Source of the DNA: JANPCX01 sp031431125
Lineage (GTDB): Bacteria > Pseudomonadota > Gammaproteobacteria > Burkholderiales > Burkholderiaceae_C
Direction of reading: 5' to 3'
DNA length: 64,000 bases
Assembly (NCBI GenBank): GCA_031431125.1
Contig: JANPCX010000021.1
Location: 67,569-131,568 of the forward strand
This document shows, piece by piece, positions 48,699 to 59,237 of this stretch (its first letter is position 1; the number at the start of each line of letters is the position of its first letter). The notes beneath the pieces were generated by a model, which was given only the letters and a program-made list of their open reading frames with translations, was not told the DNA's origin and did no database searches. The position numbers were made by a program, and so were the translations under genes.

Positions 48699-50108
48699 TC
48701 AGATCGGCTGCGCAATCAAATCATGGCCGCGCGCATCAAGAATGCGCACCTTGGTGAACTCGCCCACCTTCAAGGTTTTTGATGCTTTTTCAGGTGGCAT
48801 CAAGTTCACCACGCCGTCGATCTCGGGCGCGTCGGCATAGGAGCGTCCGACACCACCCCTGCGGCCCAGGGCCGGCGCTGAATCCACCAGCACTTGCATG
48901 GTGGCTCCGATGCGCTGGCGCAGTTTGGCGGTGGAAATTTCTTCGGCCACCGCCATGAAACGGGCGCGGCGTTCCTCGCGCACTTCTGCGGGCACGGCAC
49001 CTTCCAACGCATTGGCCGTGGCACCTTCGACGGGCGAGTAGGCGAAACAACCAGCGCGGTCGATTTGGGCTTCGCGCATGAAGTCGAGCAGGTACTCAAA
49101 TTCGCTTTCCGTCTCGCCAGGAAAGCCCGCGATGAAGGTACTGCGCACCACGATTTGCGGGCACACCTCGCGCCAGCGCAAGAGACGCTCCATATTGCGC
49201 TCGCCGCTGGCGGGGCGTTTCATGCGCTTGAGCACGTCGGGGTGGGCGTGCTGCAACGGCACGTCGAGGTAAGGCAGGATTTTTCCCTCTGCCATCAAAG
49301 GCAGCAGCTCGTCCACATGCGGATAGGGGTAGACGTAATGCAGGCGCACCCAGGCGCCATGTTGTGCGGCGATGTCACCGAGTTTTTCGCACAAGTCCAG
49401 CATGCGGGTTTTGACGGGTTTTCCGTCCCAAAAGCCGGTGCGGTACTTCACGTCCACGCCGTAGGCACTCGTGTCTTGGCTGATGACGAGCAGCTCTTTC
49501 ACGCCGGATTCAAACAAACGCTGGGCTTCGCCGAGCACATCACCAATCGGGCGCGACACCAAGTCGCCGCGCATGCTGGGGATGATGCAAAAGGTGCAGC
49601 GGTGGTTGCAGCCTTCGCTGATTTTCAAGTAGGCGTAATGTTTGGGCGTGAGTTTGATGCCAACCTTGGAAAACGCAGCCGGTACCAAATCGATGAAGGG
49701 GTCGTGCGGTTTGGGCACATGCAAATGCACCGCGTCCATCACCTCTTGCGTGGCATGGGGGCCGGTCACGGCCAGCACGCTGGGGTGCATTTGCCGCACC
49801 AGGTTGCCACCGCCCTCGCCCGCTTTGGCACCCAAACAACCGGTGACGATGACTTTGCCGTTGGCTGCCAAGGCTTCGCCTATGGTGTCCAGGCTTTCTT
49901 TCACGGCGTCGTCAATGAAACCGCAGGTGTTGACGATGACGAGGTCGGCCCCCGCAAACGTCTTGCTGGTTTGGTAACCCTCGGCACTGAGCTGGGTCAG
50001 GATGAGTTCGGAGTCGGTGAGGGCTTTGGGGCAGCCCAAGGAGACGAATCCGATCTTGGGTGCGGTGCTCGCCGTGGCGGCAGTGTCGGGGGTGAGGTGT
50101 GCGGTCAT
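48699..50108 (-). CDS. rimO: Ribosomal protein S12 methylthiotransferase RimO
   Basis: About 469 residues from [12 protein letters not shown] (start chosen for family length; the frame is open upstream). N-terminal UPF0004 domain with three cluster cysteines (GCPKA, NTCGF, GCLG), radical-SAM CxxxCxxC in [13 protein letters not shown], and a C-terminal TRAM domain ([10 protein letters not shown]...). It adds a methylthio group to Asp88 of ribosomal protein S12. Adjacent metC suggests no functional link beyond sulfur use. Confidence 0.96.
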   Translation of the reverse strand: MTAHLTPDTAATASTAPKIGFVSLGCPKALTDSELILTQLSAEGYQTSKTFAGADLVIVNTCGFIDDAVKESLDTIGEALAANGKVIVTGCLGAKAGEGGGNLVRQMHPSVLAVTGPHATQEVMDAVHLHVPKPHDPFIDLVPAAFSKVGIKLTPKHYAYLKISEGCNHRCTFCIIPSMRGDLVSRPIGDVLGEAQRLFESGVKELLVISQDTSAYGVDVKYRTGFWDGKPVKTRMLDLCEKLGDIAAQHGAWVRLHYVYPYPHVDELLPLMAEGKILPYLDVPLQHAHPDVLKRMKRPASGERNMERLLRWREVCPQIVVRSTFIAGFPGETESEFEYLLDFMREAQIDRAGCFAYSPVEGATANALEGAVPAEVREERRARFMAVAEEISTAKLRQRIGATMQVLVDSAPALGRRGGVGRSYADAPEIDGVVNLMPPEKASKTLKVGEFTKVRILDARGHDLIAQPI

Positions 50109-50194
50109 CCGGGGATTTTCGCCGATTGGCGCTGGGAATGGGGCTTTGCGTGCATTCACGGCTTGCGCGCCGTCACGCGTCTTGCTCCAAAACC

Positions 50195-50293
50195 ATCATT
50201 CCCGCGAAAGCGGGAATCCAAGCAGTGGTTGCCAGTGAACCGGTGCGCGCCATTTGCCACAGGCCCTGGATTCCCGCTGTCGCGGGAATGACG
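50195..50293. repeat. Inverted pair of REP-like hairpins
   Basis: Two related palindromes in opposite orientation: ATTCCCGCGAAAGCGGGAAT (50198-50217) and ATTCCCGCTGTCGCGGGAAT (50270-50289), each flanked by TCC/GGA extensions. They lie between parC and rimO, the typical intergenic place for such repeats. Confidence 0.8.
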
Positions 50294-50309
50294 GCGTGCC
50301 TTGCTTTGC

Positions 50310-52616
50310 TCACCCCGGCAACACACGCTGCGGTTTCAAGCCCACGTCGAGCACTTTGCCTTTGCGAGCGCGTCTGCCCTGGTAGGCCACCAGAGTGGCA
50401 GTGCGCAGCGTTTCGTCTTTGTTTTTACCGCCACGCCCCGTGCCCAACACCTGCAATGACTGCGCAAACACGGCCACGCTCACCAAAGCATCTTTCGGCT
50501 CCAGATCCATCAAGGTCAAACCACGTCCACCATTGGATTGCAGTTTGAGTTCCTGGCGTGGGAACACCAAGAGGCGACCAGACAGGGACAAACAGGCGAC
50601 CAGGGCGCCCACATCGGCGCTCACTGGCGGGAGGAGTTTTTCTTCGGGTTCGAGGGTGAGGAAACTCTTGCCACCACGCTGGCGCGAAACCAAGTCGCAG
50701 AGTCGCGCCAACAAACCATAGCCTCCGGTCCCTGCCAACAGCACGGTTTGTTCGGCTTGGCCTGCGAGGTAGTGGGAGGGCTGGGTGCCGGTTTCCAAAT
50801 CAATCAGCGTGGTGATGGGCTGGCCGTCACCACGCCCGCCGGGCAGCAGACTCACCGCCACCGAATACACGCGGCCATTGCTGCCAAACACCAAGAGCGG
50901 ATCCACGCTGCGACAGGCAAAGGTGCCGTAAAGGGCATCGCCAGATTTGAACTGCAAACTGTCGGCAGCGATTTCATGGCCTTTGAGCGAGCGCACCCAG
51001 CCCTTCATGCTGACCACCACGGTGACAGGCTCGTCCACCACCTTGATCTCGACCACCGACTTTTTCTCGGTTTGAATCAAGGTGCGGCGTTCGTCGCCAA
51101 ACTGTTTGCTGTCCGCCTCGATCTCTTTGATGACGGTGCGCTTCAAGCTGCTGGGGTTGTTCAGGATGTCTTCCAGCTTGCCTTGCTCGACGCGCAGCTC
51201 TTTGAGCTCTTGCTCAATCTTGATGGCTTCCAGCCGCGCCAGTTGACGCAGGCGAATTTCCAGAATGTCGTCGGCCTGGATGGTCGTGAGCTTGAAGCGT
51301 TCGATCAAGGCGGCCTTGGGCTCGTCGGCCTGGCGAATGATGCGGATGACTTCATCAATGTTCAGCAAAACGAGCTGACGCCCTTCCAGCACATGGATAC
51401 GGGCCAGCACTTTGTCGAGCCTGTGCTGCGTGCGCCGCTGCACCGTGTCCAAACGGAAGGCGATCCACTCTTGAAGCATTTGACGCAGGCTTTTTTGCGT
51501 TGGGCGGCCATCCAGGCCCACCATGGTCAGGTTGATGGAACTCGACGTTTCCAAGCTGGTGTGGGCCAGCAAGTTGGTGATGAGGTCTTGCTGTTCTATG
51601 CGGCTGGTTTTGGGTTCAAACACCAAACGCACGGCCGCTTCTTTGCCGCTCTCATCCCGCACCGCATCGAGCACACCCAATACAGTGGCTTTGAGCTGCA
51701 CTTGTTCTGCCGTCAGGGCCTTCTTGCCGGTTTTTACTTTCGGGTTGGTCAGCTCTTCAATTTCTTCCAGCACTTTTTGTGTACTGGTGCCGGTGGGCAA
51801 TTCGGTGACCACCAACTGCCACTGGCCGCGGGCCAGGTCTTCAATCTTCCAGCGCGCGCGCACTTTGAGGCTGCCGCGGCCGCTTTGGTAGGCGGATTGA
51901 ATGTCTGCTGCCGGACTGATGATTTGCCCGCCGCCGGGATAGTCAGGGCCGGGGATCAAGGCAAAGAGTTCTTCATCCGCGAGTTTTTCATTGCGAATGA
52001 GGGCCACGCAGGCGGATGCCACCTCGCGCAAATTGTGCGAAGGCACCTCGGTGGCCAACCCCACGGCGATGCCGCTGGCACCATTGAGCAAGACGAAAGG
52101 CAGGCGCGCTGGCAGTTGTTTGGGCTCGTCAAACGAGCCCTCGTAGTTGGGCACGAAATTGACCGTGCCTTCGTCGAGTTCATCGAGTAACAAACGGGTG
52201 ATTGGCGCCAGGCGCGCTTCGGTGTAACGCATGGCGGCCGCGCCATCCCCATCACGGGAACCAAAGTTGCCTTGCCCGTCGATCAGCGGGTAACGCTGCG
52301 AAAAATCTTGCGCCATGCGCACCAGGGCGTCGTAAGCGGCGGTGTCGCCGTGCGGGTGGTACTTGCCGATCACATCGCCGACCACACGCGCGCTTTTCAC
52401 GGGCTTGGGGCCGCTGGCGGTGGAGCTGTTGGTGTAGGCCAGGCCCAGCCGCTCCATCGCGAACAGGATGCGTCGCTGCACTGGCTTTTGGCCATCACAC
52501 ACATCGGGCAAAGCGCGGCCTTTGACCACGCTCAGGGCGTATTCCAGGTAGGCGCGTTCAGCGTAGGCCGAGAGGGCGACTTCGTTGTCAGGGTTGTCGA
52601 AAAGAGTCGGGGTCAT
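50310..52616 (-). CDS. parC: DNA topoisomerase IV subunit A
   Basis: A 768-residue type IIA topoisomerase subunit. The active-site Tyr131 lies in [10 protein letters not shown]; the quinolone-region motif [13 protein letters not shown] is present with Thr92 and Asp96 at the positions of E. coli Ser80 and Glu84; IxGxxDYPGG-like [10 protein letters not shown] and a C-terminal beta-pinwheel follow. It decatenates daughter chromosomes with ParE. It starts 11 bases after an acetyltransferase gene that separates it from parE. Confidence 0.97.
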   Translation of the reverse strand: MTPTLFDNPDNEVALSAYAERAYLEYALSVVKGRALPDVCDGQKPVQRRILFAMERLGLAYTNSSTASGPKPVKSARVVGDVIGKYHPHGDTAAYDALVRMAQDFSQRYPLIDGQGNFGSRDGDGAAAMRYTEARLAPITRLLLDELDEGTVNFVPNYEGSFDEPKQLPARLPFVLLNGASGIAVGLATEVPSHNLREVASACVALIRNEKLADEELFALIPGPDYPGGGQIISPAADIQSAYQSGRGSLKVRARWKIEDLARGQWQLVVTELPTGTSTQKVLEEIEELTNPKVKTGKKALTAEQVQLKATVLGVLDAVRDESGKEAAVRLVFEPKTSRIEQQDLITNLLAHTSLETSSSINLTMVGLDGRPTQKSLRQMLQEWIAFRLDTVQRRTQHRLDKVLARIHVLEGRQLVLLNIDEVIRIIRQADEPKAALIERFKLTTIQADDILEIRLRQLARLEAIKIEQELKELRVEQGKLEDILNNPSSLKRTVIKEIEADSKQFGDERRTLIQTEKKSVVEIKVVDEPVTVVVSMKGWVRSLKGHEIAADSLQFKSGDALYGTFACRSVDPLLVFGSNGRVYSVAVSLLPGGRGDGQPITTLIDLETGTQPSHYLAGQAEQTVLLAGTGGYGLLARLCDLVSRQRGGKSFLTLEPEEKLLPPVSADVGALVACLSLSGRLLVFPRQELKLQSNGGRGLTLMDLEPKDALVSVAVFAQSLQVLGTGRGGKNKDETLRTATLVAYQGRRARKGKVLDVGLKPQRVLPG

Positions 52617-52627
52617 GGTCGTTCAAA

Positions 52628-53155
52628 TCAAACCTGCACGCTGGCGCGTGCTTCGTATTCCATCTTCAGCACGGACATGACGATCAAACTGTCATAGCCC
52701 TCGGGCGTGAGCACACTTTCGCGCAAACGCCCTTCTTCTACAAAACCTTCGCTGCGGTAAAGCGCCTGGGCGCGTGCATTGCGCGACTTCACATCCAACC
52801 AAAAACGGTGTGCGCCCAGGTCTTCAAACGCCATGCGGGTGAGCAGGCGAACACAGGTGCGCCCAAGGCCGTGGCCCTTGTGCTGCAGCACGATGCGTTT
52901 GAGTTCCACCGAATGGTGGGGGTTGCGGCAACCTTGCAGGATCACAAACCCGGTGCTCGCATAGTCCTGCCCCGCTTCAATGATGAAGTGGCGAAAGTCA
53001 GGAAAACGCACCGCGCCTTCGTGCTGGGTGCGCTCCCAAGGTGTGATGAAGGGCAAGTTGGCCGGGTCTTGTTCCACAGACACCACGAAGTCCAGGTCGG
53101 ACAACATGGTCGGGCGCAGCCGAACTTGCGTCAACGAGGCGGGCGCATCAAACAT
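52628..53155 (-). CDS. GNAT family N-acetyltransferase
   Basis: A 175-residue acetyltransferase of the RimJ/SpeG-like class: VRLRPTMLSDLDFVVSVEQ at the start, LKRIVLQHKGHGLGRTCVRLL with the acetyl-CoA loop, and FWLDVKSRNARAQALYRSEGFVEEGRLRE, a classical motif set. Substrate unknown (amino acid, polyamine or protein N-terminus). It overlaps the parE stop by eight bases and precedes parC by 11, so it is a real member of the operon. Confidence 0.9.
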   Translation of the reverse strand: MFDAPASLTQVRLRPTMLSDLDFVVSVEQDPANLPFITPWERTQHEGAVRFPDFRHFIIEAGQDYASTGFVILQGCRNPHHSVELKRIVLQHKGHGLGRTCVRLLTRMAFEDLGAHRFWLDVKSRNARAQALYRSEGFVEEGRLRESVLTPEGYDSLIVMSVLKMEYEARASVQV

Positions 53156-55142
53156 CGACTTCCACCGCGTCCCCGTGCAACTCCATCAGGTCTCGCCTGG
53201 CCTGGGCCTCACCCTTGCCCATGAGTTTGGTCAACGATGAGGTGGTGGCATCAAACCCCAAAGCCGCGAACTCCACTTTCAGCAACCGCCGGGTTTCGGG
53301 ATTGAGCGTGGTTTCCCACAATTGCCCGGCGTTCATTTCACCCAGACCTTTGAAGCGGCCGATGCTCCAGCTGCCTTCGCGTGCGCCTTCTTTGCGCAGT
53401 TTGTCCAAGGTGGCGTGCAGCTCGCCGTCGTCGAGCGCGTAAATTTTCGCGGCTGGCTTTTTTCCGCGCGCAGGCGCGTCCACGCGGAACAGCGGCGGCT
53501 TGGCAATGTAGATGTGGCCAGCTTCAATCAGCTTGGGAAAATGGCGGAAGAAGAGGGTGAGCAACAGCACTTGGATGTGGGAGCCGTCCACGTCAGCGTC
53601 GCTCAAGATGCAGACCTTGCCATAACGCAGGCTGCCCAAGTCCACCACGTCGTTTGGCCCGTGGGGATCAACCCCTAAGGCCACCGCAATGTCGTGGATT
53701 TCATTGTTGGCAAAGAGGCGGTCTTTCTCCACCTCCCAGGCGTTGAGTACCTTGCCGCGCAGGGGCAAGACGGCCTGGGTTTCTTTGTTGCGCCCCATCT
53801 TGGCGCTGCCACCGGCGGAGTCACCTTCGACCAGAAAAATCTCGTTCAAGTTCAGGTCGCGGCTTTCGCAGTCGGTGAGTTTGCCCGGCAAAACGGCCAC
53901 GCCCGAGCCTTTGCGTTTTTCTACTTTTTGGCTGGCACGCTGGCGCGTTTGGGCTTGTTTGATGACCAAGTCGGCCAACTTTTTGCCCAAATCCACATGC
54001 TGGTTCAGCCACAACTCCAGCGGCGGCTTGACCGCCATGGACACCAAACGCAGCGCGTCGCGGCTGTTCAGGCGCTCTTTGATTTGGCCTTGGAACTGCG
54101 GGTCCAGCACCTTGGCCGAGAGCACAAAACTGGCACGCGAGAACACGTCTTCCGGCATCAGCTTCACGCCCTTGGGCAAGAGGCTGTGCATGTCGATGAA
54201 GGCTTTGATGGCACCAAAAAGGCCGTCCTTCAAACCCGATTCGTGCGTGCCACCGGCCACGGTGGGAATCAGGTTCACATAACTTTCGCGCATCGGTGAG
54301 CCGTCTTCGGTGAAGGCCACACACCAAGCAGCGCCCTCGCCTTCAGCCACATCTTCGGTCTCTTGGCCGGTGGCGTAGTGTTCGCCTTCAAAGAGAGGGA
54401 TCACAGGGTCGGCGGTCAAGGTCTGCATCAAATAGTCGCGCAGACCCCCTTTGAACAGCCACTGCTGCACCTCACCCGTTTTCTCAAAAGTGAGGGACAC
54501 GTTGACACCGGGCATCAGCACCGCTTTGCTGCGCAGCAAATGCGTCAGCTCGGCTTTGGGAAACTCGGCACTCTCGAAATACTTGGCATCGGGCCACGCG
54601 CGCACGGTGGTGCCTGATTTGCGGTCGCCAGCGGCTTGTTTGCGCAGGCTCAAGGGCTCGATCACATCGCCACCCGAGAAAGTCAGCGTCGCGACCTGAT
54701 GCTCACGCCAGACCGACACCTCCAGCCGCTTGGACAGCGCATTCGTCACGCTCACGCCGACGCCGTGCAGGCCGCCCGAAAAGCTGTAGGCGCCACCTGC
54801 GCCTTTGTCGAACTTGCCACCGGCATGCAAACGGGTGAAGACAATTTCAACCACCGGCACTTTTTCTTCCGGGTGCAGGCCAAAGGGAATGCCGCGCCCA
54901 TCGTCATGGACGCTGACGGATCCGTCGGCATGCACCGTCACATCAATGCGTTTGCCCTGCCCCGCCAAGGCTTCGTCGGCCGCGTTGTCGATCACCTCTT
55001 GGATGATGTGCAGCGGGTTGTCGGTGCGGGTGTACATGCCCGGGCGCTGCTTGACGGGCTCCAGGCCTTTGAGGACGCGGATCGAGGCTTCCCCATACTG
55101 GGCCTCGGTTTTGGATGAATTGGATTTGCTTGAACTGGCCAT
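53148..55142 (-). CDS. parE: DNA topoisomerase IV subunit B
   Basis: A 664-residue GHKL ATPase subunit: EVIDNAADEALAG, DDGRGIPFGLHPEEK, GGLHGVGVSVTNALS, then the Toprim part with LVEGDSAGGSAKMGRN, PLRGKVLNAWE and DADVDGSHI, and the C-terminal GRFKGLGEMNAGQLWETTL. Length and motifs favour ParE over GyrB. It is divergent from an MFS gene, with 58 bases between starts. Confidence 0.97.
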   Translation of the reverse strand: MASSSKSNSSKTEAQYGEASIRVLKGLEPVKQRPGMYTRTDNPLHIIQEVIDNAADEALAGQGKRIDVTVHADGSVSVHDDGRGIPFGLHPEEKVPVVEIVFTRLHAGGKFDKGAGGAYSFSGGLHGVGVSVTNALSKRLEVSVWREHQVATLTFSGGDVIEPLSLRKQAAGDRKSGTTVRAWPDAKYFESAEFPKAELTHLLRSKAVLMPGVNVSLTFEKTGEVQQWLFKGGLRDYLMQTLTADPVIPLFEGEHYATGQETEDVAEGEGAAWCVAFTEDGSPMRESYVNLIPTVAGGTHESGLKDGLFGAIKAFIDMHSLLPKGVKLMPEDVFSRASFVLSAKVLDPQFQGQIKERLNSRDALRLVSMAVKPPLELWLNQHVDLGKKLADLVIKQAQTRQRASQKVEKRKGSGVAVLPGKLTDCESRDLNLNEIFLVEGDSAGGSAKMGRNKETQAVLPLRGKVLNAWEVEKDRLFANNEIHDIAVALGVDPHGPNDVVDLGSLRYGKVCILSDADVDGSHIQVLLLTLFFRHFPKLIEAGHIYIAKPPLFRVDAPARGKKPAAKIYALDDGELHATLDKLRKEGAREGSWSIGRFKGLGEMNAGQLWETTLNPETRRLLKVEFAALGFDATTSSLTKLMGKGEAQARRDLMELHGDAVEVDV

Positions 55143-55200
55143 GGGCGCGCATTGTAGGCAGCCGCATGCAGCCGCCTCGGCTTTGAACTACAGTGCGCCC

Positions 55201-56433
55201 ATGCAAAAAGCCGTGTCCACCGCAGCCGCGCCCACCTTGTCGATGACCCAAGTGCTGCTCTGCGGTGCGGCCATCGTCACCCTGTCCATGGGCATACGGC
55301 ACGGCTTTGGTTTGTGGCTGCAGCCCATCACCATGGAACGCGGCTGGACGCGGGAAACCTTTGCTTTTGCCATGGCCGTGCAAAACCTGGCCTGGGGCGT
55401 GGCGGGGCCATTCGCAGGCATGCTGGCCGACCGGTTTGGCGCGTTCCGGGTGCTGATCGGCGGGGCCCTGCTGTACGCCATGGGTTTGGTCTTGATGGCC
55501 CTGGCCACCTCGGGCCTGGCCTTCACGGGCAGTGCGGGGCTCTTGATCGGCATGGCGCAGTCAGGCACCACCTACGCCGTCATCTATGGCGTGCTGGCAC
55601 GCAATGTGGCGCCAGAAAAACGCAGCTGGGCCATGGGCGTGGCCGCTGCAGCAGGCTCGTTTGGCCAGTTTTTGATGGTGCCGGTGGAGAACTGGCTCAT
55701 CAGCGACTTCGGCTGGCAAAACGCACTCATCATCTTGGGCTGCTTGTCCCTGGCCATCATTCCTCTGGCTTGGGGCTTGCGTGAACCGGCAAAAACGGCC
55801 GTCACCGGATTTCAGCAAAGCATTTCCCAGGCCCTGCGCGAGGCTTTCAGCTACCCGAGTTTTCAGTTGTTGATGGCAGGCTACTTTGTTTGCGGCTTTC
55901 AAGTGGTGTTCATCGGCGTGCACATGCCGAGCTACTTGAAAGACCACGGCCTGTCACCCGACGTCGCCACCACCGCCCTGGCATTGATTGGCCTGTTCAA
56001 TGTGGTGGGCACTTATCTGTCGGGAAGCCTCGGGCAACACCTGCCCAAGCGTTTAATTTTGTCCACCATTTACGCTTTGCGCTCGGTGGCCATCGTGCTG
56101 TTCTTGTGGCTGCCATTGACACCGTGGAGTGTTTACATTTTCTCCGCCGTGATGGGTGTGTTGTGGCTGTCCACCGTGCCGCCAACCAACGCCATCGTGG
56201 CCCAGGTATTTGGCGTGCAGTACCTCTCCATGCTTGGCGGTTTCGTATTCTTGAGCCATCAAATGGGCAGCTTCATGGGCGTGTGGTTGGGGGGCAAGCT
56301 CTACGACAGTACCGGCAGCTACGACGTCGTATGGTGGATTGCCATCGGCTTGGGCGTTCTCGCTGCCTTGGTGAATTTGCCGGTGAAAGAAACCGCCATC
56401 GTTCGTCTTCCCAACGCAGGGTTGGCGCGTTGA
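55201..56433 (+). CDS. MFS transporter (OFA/monocarboxylate-like)
   Basis: A 410-residue protein with twelve predicted helices starting at the ATG 55201 (MQKAVSTAAAPTLSMTQ). It has IRHGFGLWLQPITMERGWTRETFAFAMA in helix 1-2, GMLADRFGAFRVLIGG as motif A, and GVLWLSTVPPTNAIVAQVFG in helix 10, the look of oxalate/formate or monocarboxylate-type carriers. Substrate unknown. The open frame extends upstream, but that part overlaps parE antisense and was not used. Confidence 0.9.
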   Translation: MQKAVSTAAAPTLSMTQVLLCGAAIVTLSMGIRHGFGLWLQPITMERGWTRETFAFAMAVQNLAWGVAGPFAGMLADRFGAFRVLIGGALLYAMGLVLMALATSGLAFTGSAGLLIGMAQSGTTYAVIYGVLARNVAPEKRSWAMGVAAAAGSFGQFLMVPVENWLISDFGWQNALIILGCLSLAIIPLAWGLREPAKTAVTGFQQSISQALREAFSYPSFQLLMAGYFVCGFQVVFIGVHMPSYLKDHGLSPDVATTALALIGLFNVVGTYLSGSLGQHLPKRLILSTIYALRSVAIVLFLWLPLTPWSVYIFSAVMGVLWLSTVPPTNAIVAQVFGVQYLSMLGGFVFLSHQMGSFMGVWLGGKLYDSTGSYDVVWWIAIGLGVLAALVNLPVKETAIVRLPNAGLAR

Positions 56434-56466
56434 GCCTAACGCCGCGCTTCGACACACTTAGCAGCC

Positions 56467-56598
56467 ATGCGTAAACCCTCCGCACGTCGTCTATTGCTGT
56501 GGAGTGCCGCCAGTTTGGCCTTGGCTTTGGTGTTTTTCACCTACCTTCAGCCCAACATGGCGCTGGCGCTGGCAACCCAGCTGTGGAACTGCTTTTGA
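56467..56598 (+). CDS. Very small single-helix membrane protein
   Basis: A 43-residue frame (MRKPSARRLLLWSAASLALA...) with a basic N-terminus, one hydrophobic helix (about 9-26) and a short C-terminal part ending WNCF. It lies 33 bases after the MFS gene and 62 before dapA, in the same direction. No ribosome site is clear and no family is recognised. The positive-inside pattern and neat fit in the gap support it; it could be an accessory peptide of the transporter or chance. Confidence 0.55.
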   Translation: MRKPSARRLLLWSAASLALALVFFTYLQPNMALALATQLWNCF

Positions 56599-56660
56599 AG
56601 CGGTGGGTCAGACGCTGGTGTGTGGGTGGCTAAAATGAGCGCATCGCTGGGAAAAAATTC

Positions 56661-57542
56661 ATGACACCGATTACTGGAAGTACTGTGGCCTTGGTCACGC
56701 CCATGTTGGAAGACGGCAGCATCGACTTCGATGGTCTGCGCCAACTCGTCGACTGGCACGTCACAGAAGGCACGGACTGCATTGGCGTCGTCGGCACCAC
56801 CGGCGAGTCCCCCACAGTCGATGTCGAAGAACACCGCGAGATCATTCGCGTGGCGGTCGAGCATGCCAAAGGGCGTGTGCCCATCATGGCAGGCACCGGT
56901 GCCAACTCAACGCGCGAGGCGATTGAGCTTTCACAGTTCGCCAAAAAAGTCGGCGCCACCTGCAGTTTGTCTGTCGTTCCCTACTACAACAAACCATCGC
57001 AAGAAGGCATCTACCAGCACTTCAAGGCCATTGCCGAAGCGGTGGACATTCCCATGGTGCTTTACAACGTGCCAGGCCGCACGGTCGCCGACATGTCGGT
57101 GGAAACAACGCTTCGGCTCGCCCAAGTGCCTGGCATCGTCGGCATCAAAGAGGCCAGCGGCAACATTGAACGCGCTTGCTCGCTGATCAAGCACGCACCT
57201 AAAGGATTCTCGGTTTACTCGGGTGACGACCCGACCGCAGTGGCTTTGATGCTGCTCGGTGGTCACGGCAATGTCAGCGTCACCGCCAACGTCGCACCGC
57301 GTTTGATGCACGAGCTGTGTGTGGCCGCCATGGAAGGCCGTGTTCGCGAAGCCACGGCCCTGCACTTCAAGCTGTTGCCGCTGCACAAACAACTGTTTGT
57401 GGAACCCAGCCCTGCGCCGACAAAATGGGCCTTGTCTCGAATGGGCCGCTGCCGCAATGTGCTGCGCCTGCCCATCACACCGCTGTCGACCGCTGGACAG
57501 ACTGTCGTGGACCAGGCACTTCGCGACGCTGGCGTGCTTTGA
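56661..57542 (+). CDS. dapA: 4-hydroxy-tetrahydrodipicolinate synthase
   Basis: A 293-residue TIM-barrel aldolase that condenses aspartate semialdehyde and pyruvate in lysine and diaminopimelate synthesis. Schiff-base K163 lies in VGIKEASGN, the catalytic Tyr135 in LYNVPGRT, and GTTGESPTV is the substrate loop. Followed 83 bases later by bamC, the conserved dapA-bamC pair. Confidence 0.97.
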   Translation: MTPITGSTVALVTPMLEDGSIDFDGLRQLVDWHVTEGTDCIGVVGTTGESPTVDVEEHREIIRVAVEHAKGRVPIMAGTGANSTREAIELSQFAKKVGATCSLSVVPYYNKPSQEGIYQHFKAIAEAVDIPMVLYNVPGRTVADMSVETTLRLAQVPGIVGIKEASGNIERACSLIKHAPKGFSVYSGDDPTAVALMLLGGHGNVSVTANVAPRLMHELCVAAMEGRVREATALHFKLLPLHKQLFVEPSPAPTKWALSRMGRCRNVLRLPITPLSTAGQTVVDQALRDAGVL

Positions 57543-57625
57543 TTCGCAAACCGCCCCACCACAACGACCTTCCGCGCATTCCTCGTGCGTCGGCCTTTTT
57601 CTCCCTCCCTTTGGAGACACGCTCT

Positions 57626-58828
57626 GTGATTCTTTCAACCCGGTCCAAAAAACACACAGGCCGCGATGTGCGCGCCAAGTTATTGCCCATCGCAGCCGCA
57701 TTGGCTGTGGCAAGCCAATTGATGGGATGTTCCACCATCGAGAACTTGGTAGGCGGCGACAAGGTCGATTACAAAACAAGCGGAGGGAAAAAGAGTGCAG
57801 GCTTAGAGATTCCACCTGACCTCACACAACTGGCCCGCGACCCACGCTACCAACCATCATCTGGCGCCGTCAGCGCGAATGCGTTTCAAGCCCCCGCCGC
57901 TGTGGCGCAACCCAGCAGCAATGTCGTGGCCACAGTGAATGTGGGCGCAGGCACCACCGCCTCGCCTGCCATGGCTGTTACTGACATGCGGATTGAGCGA
58001 TCGGGCAACCAGCGCTGGCTGAGCACCCCTTTGCCAGCAGAAAAATTGTGGCCGCAGTTGCAAACTTTTTGGGCTGAGCGTGGTTTCGTATTGATCACAG
58101 ACCAAGCCGAATTTGGTGTGATGGAAACCGAATGGGCTGAGAACCGTGCCAAGTTGCCGCAAGACGTCATTCGTCAAACCATAGGACGGGTTTTTGATTC
58201 GCTCTACTCCACCGGAGAGCGTGACAAATTCAGAACCCGCGTTGAACGCACGCCCACAGGCACAGAGGTTTTTATCAGCCACCGTGGTTTGGTCGAGGTT
58301 TTCAGCAATACACAAAAGGACAGCACGATTTGGCAGCCTCGGCCAGCCGATCCCCAGCTTGAGGCCGAATTCTTGCAACGCCTGATGGTCAAACTGGGTG
58401 CTAAAGAGGAACAGGCCAAAGTGGCGGTGACCACAGGCACAACGCCCCTTGCCAAAGCGCGTGCGATTGAAGGCGCGGGCACTCCCAGCCTGCAAATGGA
58501 CGAAGGGTTTGACCGTGCTTGGCGCCGCGTCGGATTGGCATTGGATCGCAGCGGCTTCACAGTGGAAGACCGTGACCGCTCGCAGGGCACCTACTTTGTC
58601 CGTTATGTCGATCCATCTGCCAAAAAGAAAGACGAACCCGGACTGCTGAGCCGCGTTTTTTCTTTTGGCAAAACTGACAACGACAAAACCACGCTGTCAC
58701 GATATCGGGTCACCGTAAAAGCCGACGGCGATCGAAGTGTCGTGGCCGTATTGCCCGCTCAAGGGAACGACAGCACCGGTGATGTCGGAAAACGCATCGT
58801 TGGATTTTTGGTGGATGAACTCAAGTAA
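57626..58828 (+). CDS. bamC: BamC (NlpB) outer-membrane assembly lipoprotein
   Basis: A 400-residue lipoprotein from GTG 57626, with GGAG nine bases upstream. Basic N-terminus, hydrophobic signal and lipobox LMGC (Cys35) followed by STIENLVGGDKVDYK. Two helix-grip domains follow (WLSTPLPAEKLWPQLQTFWAERGF, and DEGFDRAWRRVGLALDRSGF). BamC sits in the Bam complex that folds outer-membrane proteins. No ATG fits; starting further upstream would run into dapA. Confidence 0.93.
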   Translation: MILSTRSKKHTGRDVRAKLLPIAAALAVASQLMGCSTIENLVGGDKVDYKTSGGKKSAGLEIPPDLTQLARDPRYQPSSGAVSANAFQAPAAVAQPSSNVVATVNVGAGTTASPAMAVTDMRIERSGNQRWLSTPLPAEKLWPQLQTFWAERGFVLITDQAEFGVMETEWAENRAKLPQDVIRQTIGRVFDSLYSTGERDKFRTRVERTPTGTEVFISHRGLVEVFSNTQKDSTIWQPRPADPQLEAEFLQRLMVKLGAKEEQAKVAVTTGTTPLAKARAIEGAGTPSLQMDEGFDRAWRRVGLALDRSGFTVEDRDRSQGTYFVRYVDPSAKKKDEPGLLSRVFSFGKTDNDKTTLSRYRVTVKADGDRSVVAVLPAQGNDSTGDVGKRIVGFLVDELK

Positions 58829-59193
58829 GCCTAGATCCAGCAGTTGGACGCGCCCGAGTGGGCTGTGATTCGGGGTGGTGGCCAGGGTGTAGCAGGGCTT
58901 TGTCGAAACTTCGTTTTCGGACGGCCTGCCGTCCGCCTGCGGAACGACCCACGCTTGCACGCGTGGGTGAGCCCTGCAAGGGCGACGACGGTGAGCACCG
59001 AGGGCGCACAGGTGCGAACGGCTCATGCCCGCACAGCACCCCGAAGCGCGGCTCAATCGGGTGTGTAGCGCTTTCACCCAAGAGGTGATGGGCTTCGTGT
59101 GTAGAAATATCAATGCGCATATGGGGTTGCAAACGGAGGAAAGCGGTCAACTGCCGGATCTAGGCTCAGTTGCCACGACTCATCCAACCCAAT
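58829..59193. other. Gene-free interval after bamC
   Basis: 365 bases with no convincing gene; the open frames here lack any protein signature. A hairpin ACCCACGC/GCGTGGGT (58947-58954 with 58961-58968) is visible but without a T-run. Confidence 0.5.
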
Positions 59194-59224
59194 AAAAAAG
59201 CCGCCCCTAGGGGCGGCTTTTTTT
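59194..59224. terminator. Bidirectional terminator after the Ala-rich lipoprotein gene
   Basis: Perfect palindrome GCCGCCCCTAGGGGCGGC (59200-59217) with an A-run before and a T-run after. Confidence 0.93.
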
Positions 59225-59237
59225 CGCGTGAAAAGAA

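Noticed and set aside
54805..55200. 132-codon upstream extension of the second MFS gene
   Set aside because: This part is antisense to parE and has no transporter features; the ATG at 55201 fits the family.
58697..59113. 138-codon minus-strand frame overlapping the end of bamC
   Set aside because: Runs antisense into bamC, no protein signature; the interval is probably non-coding.
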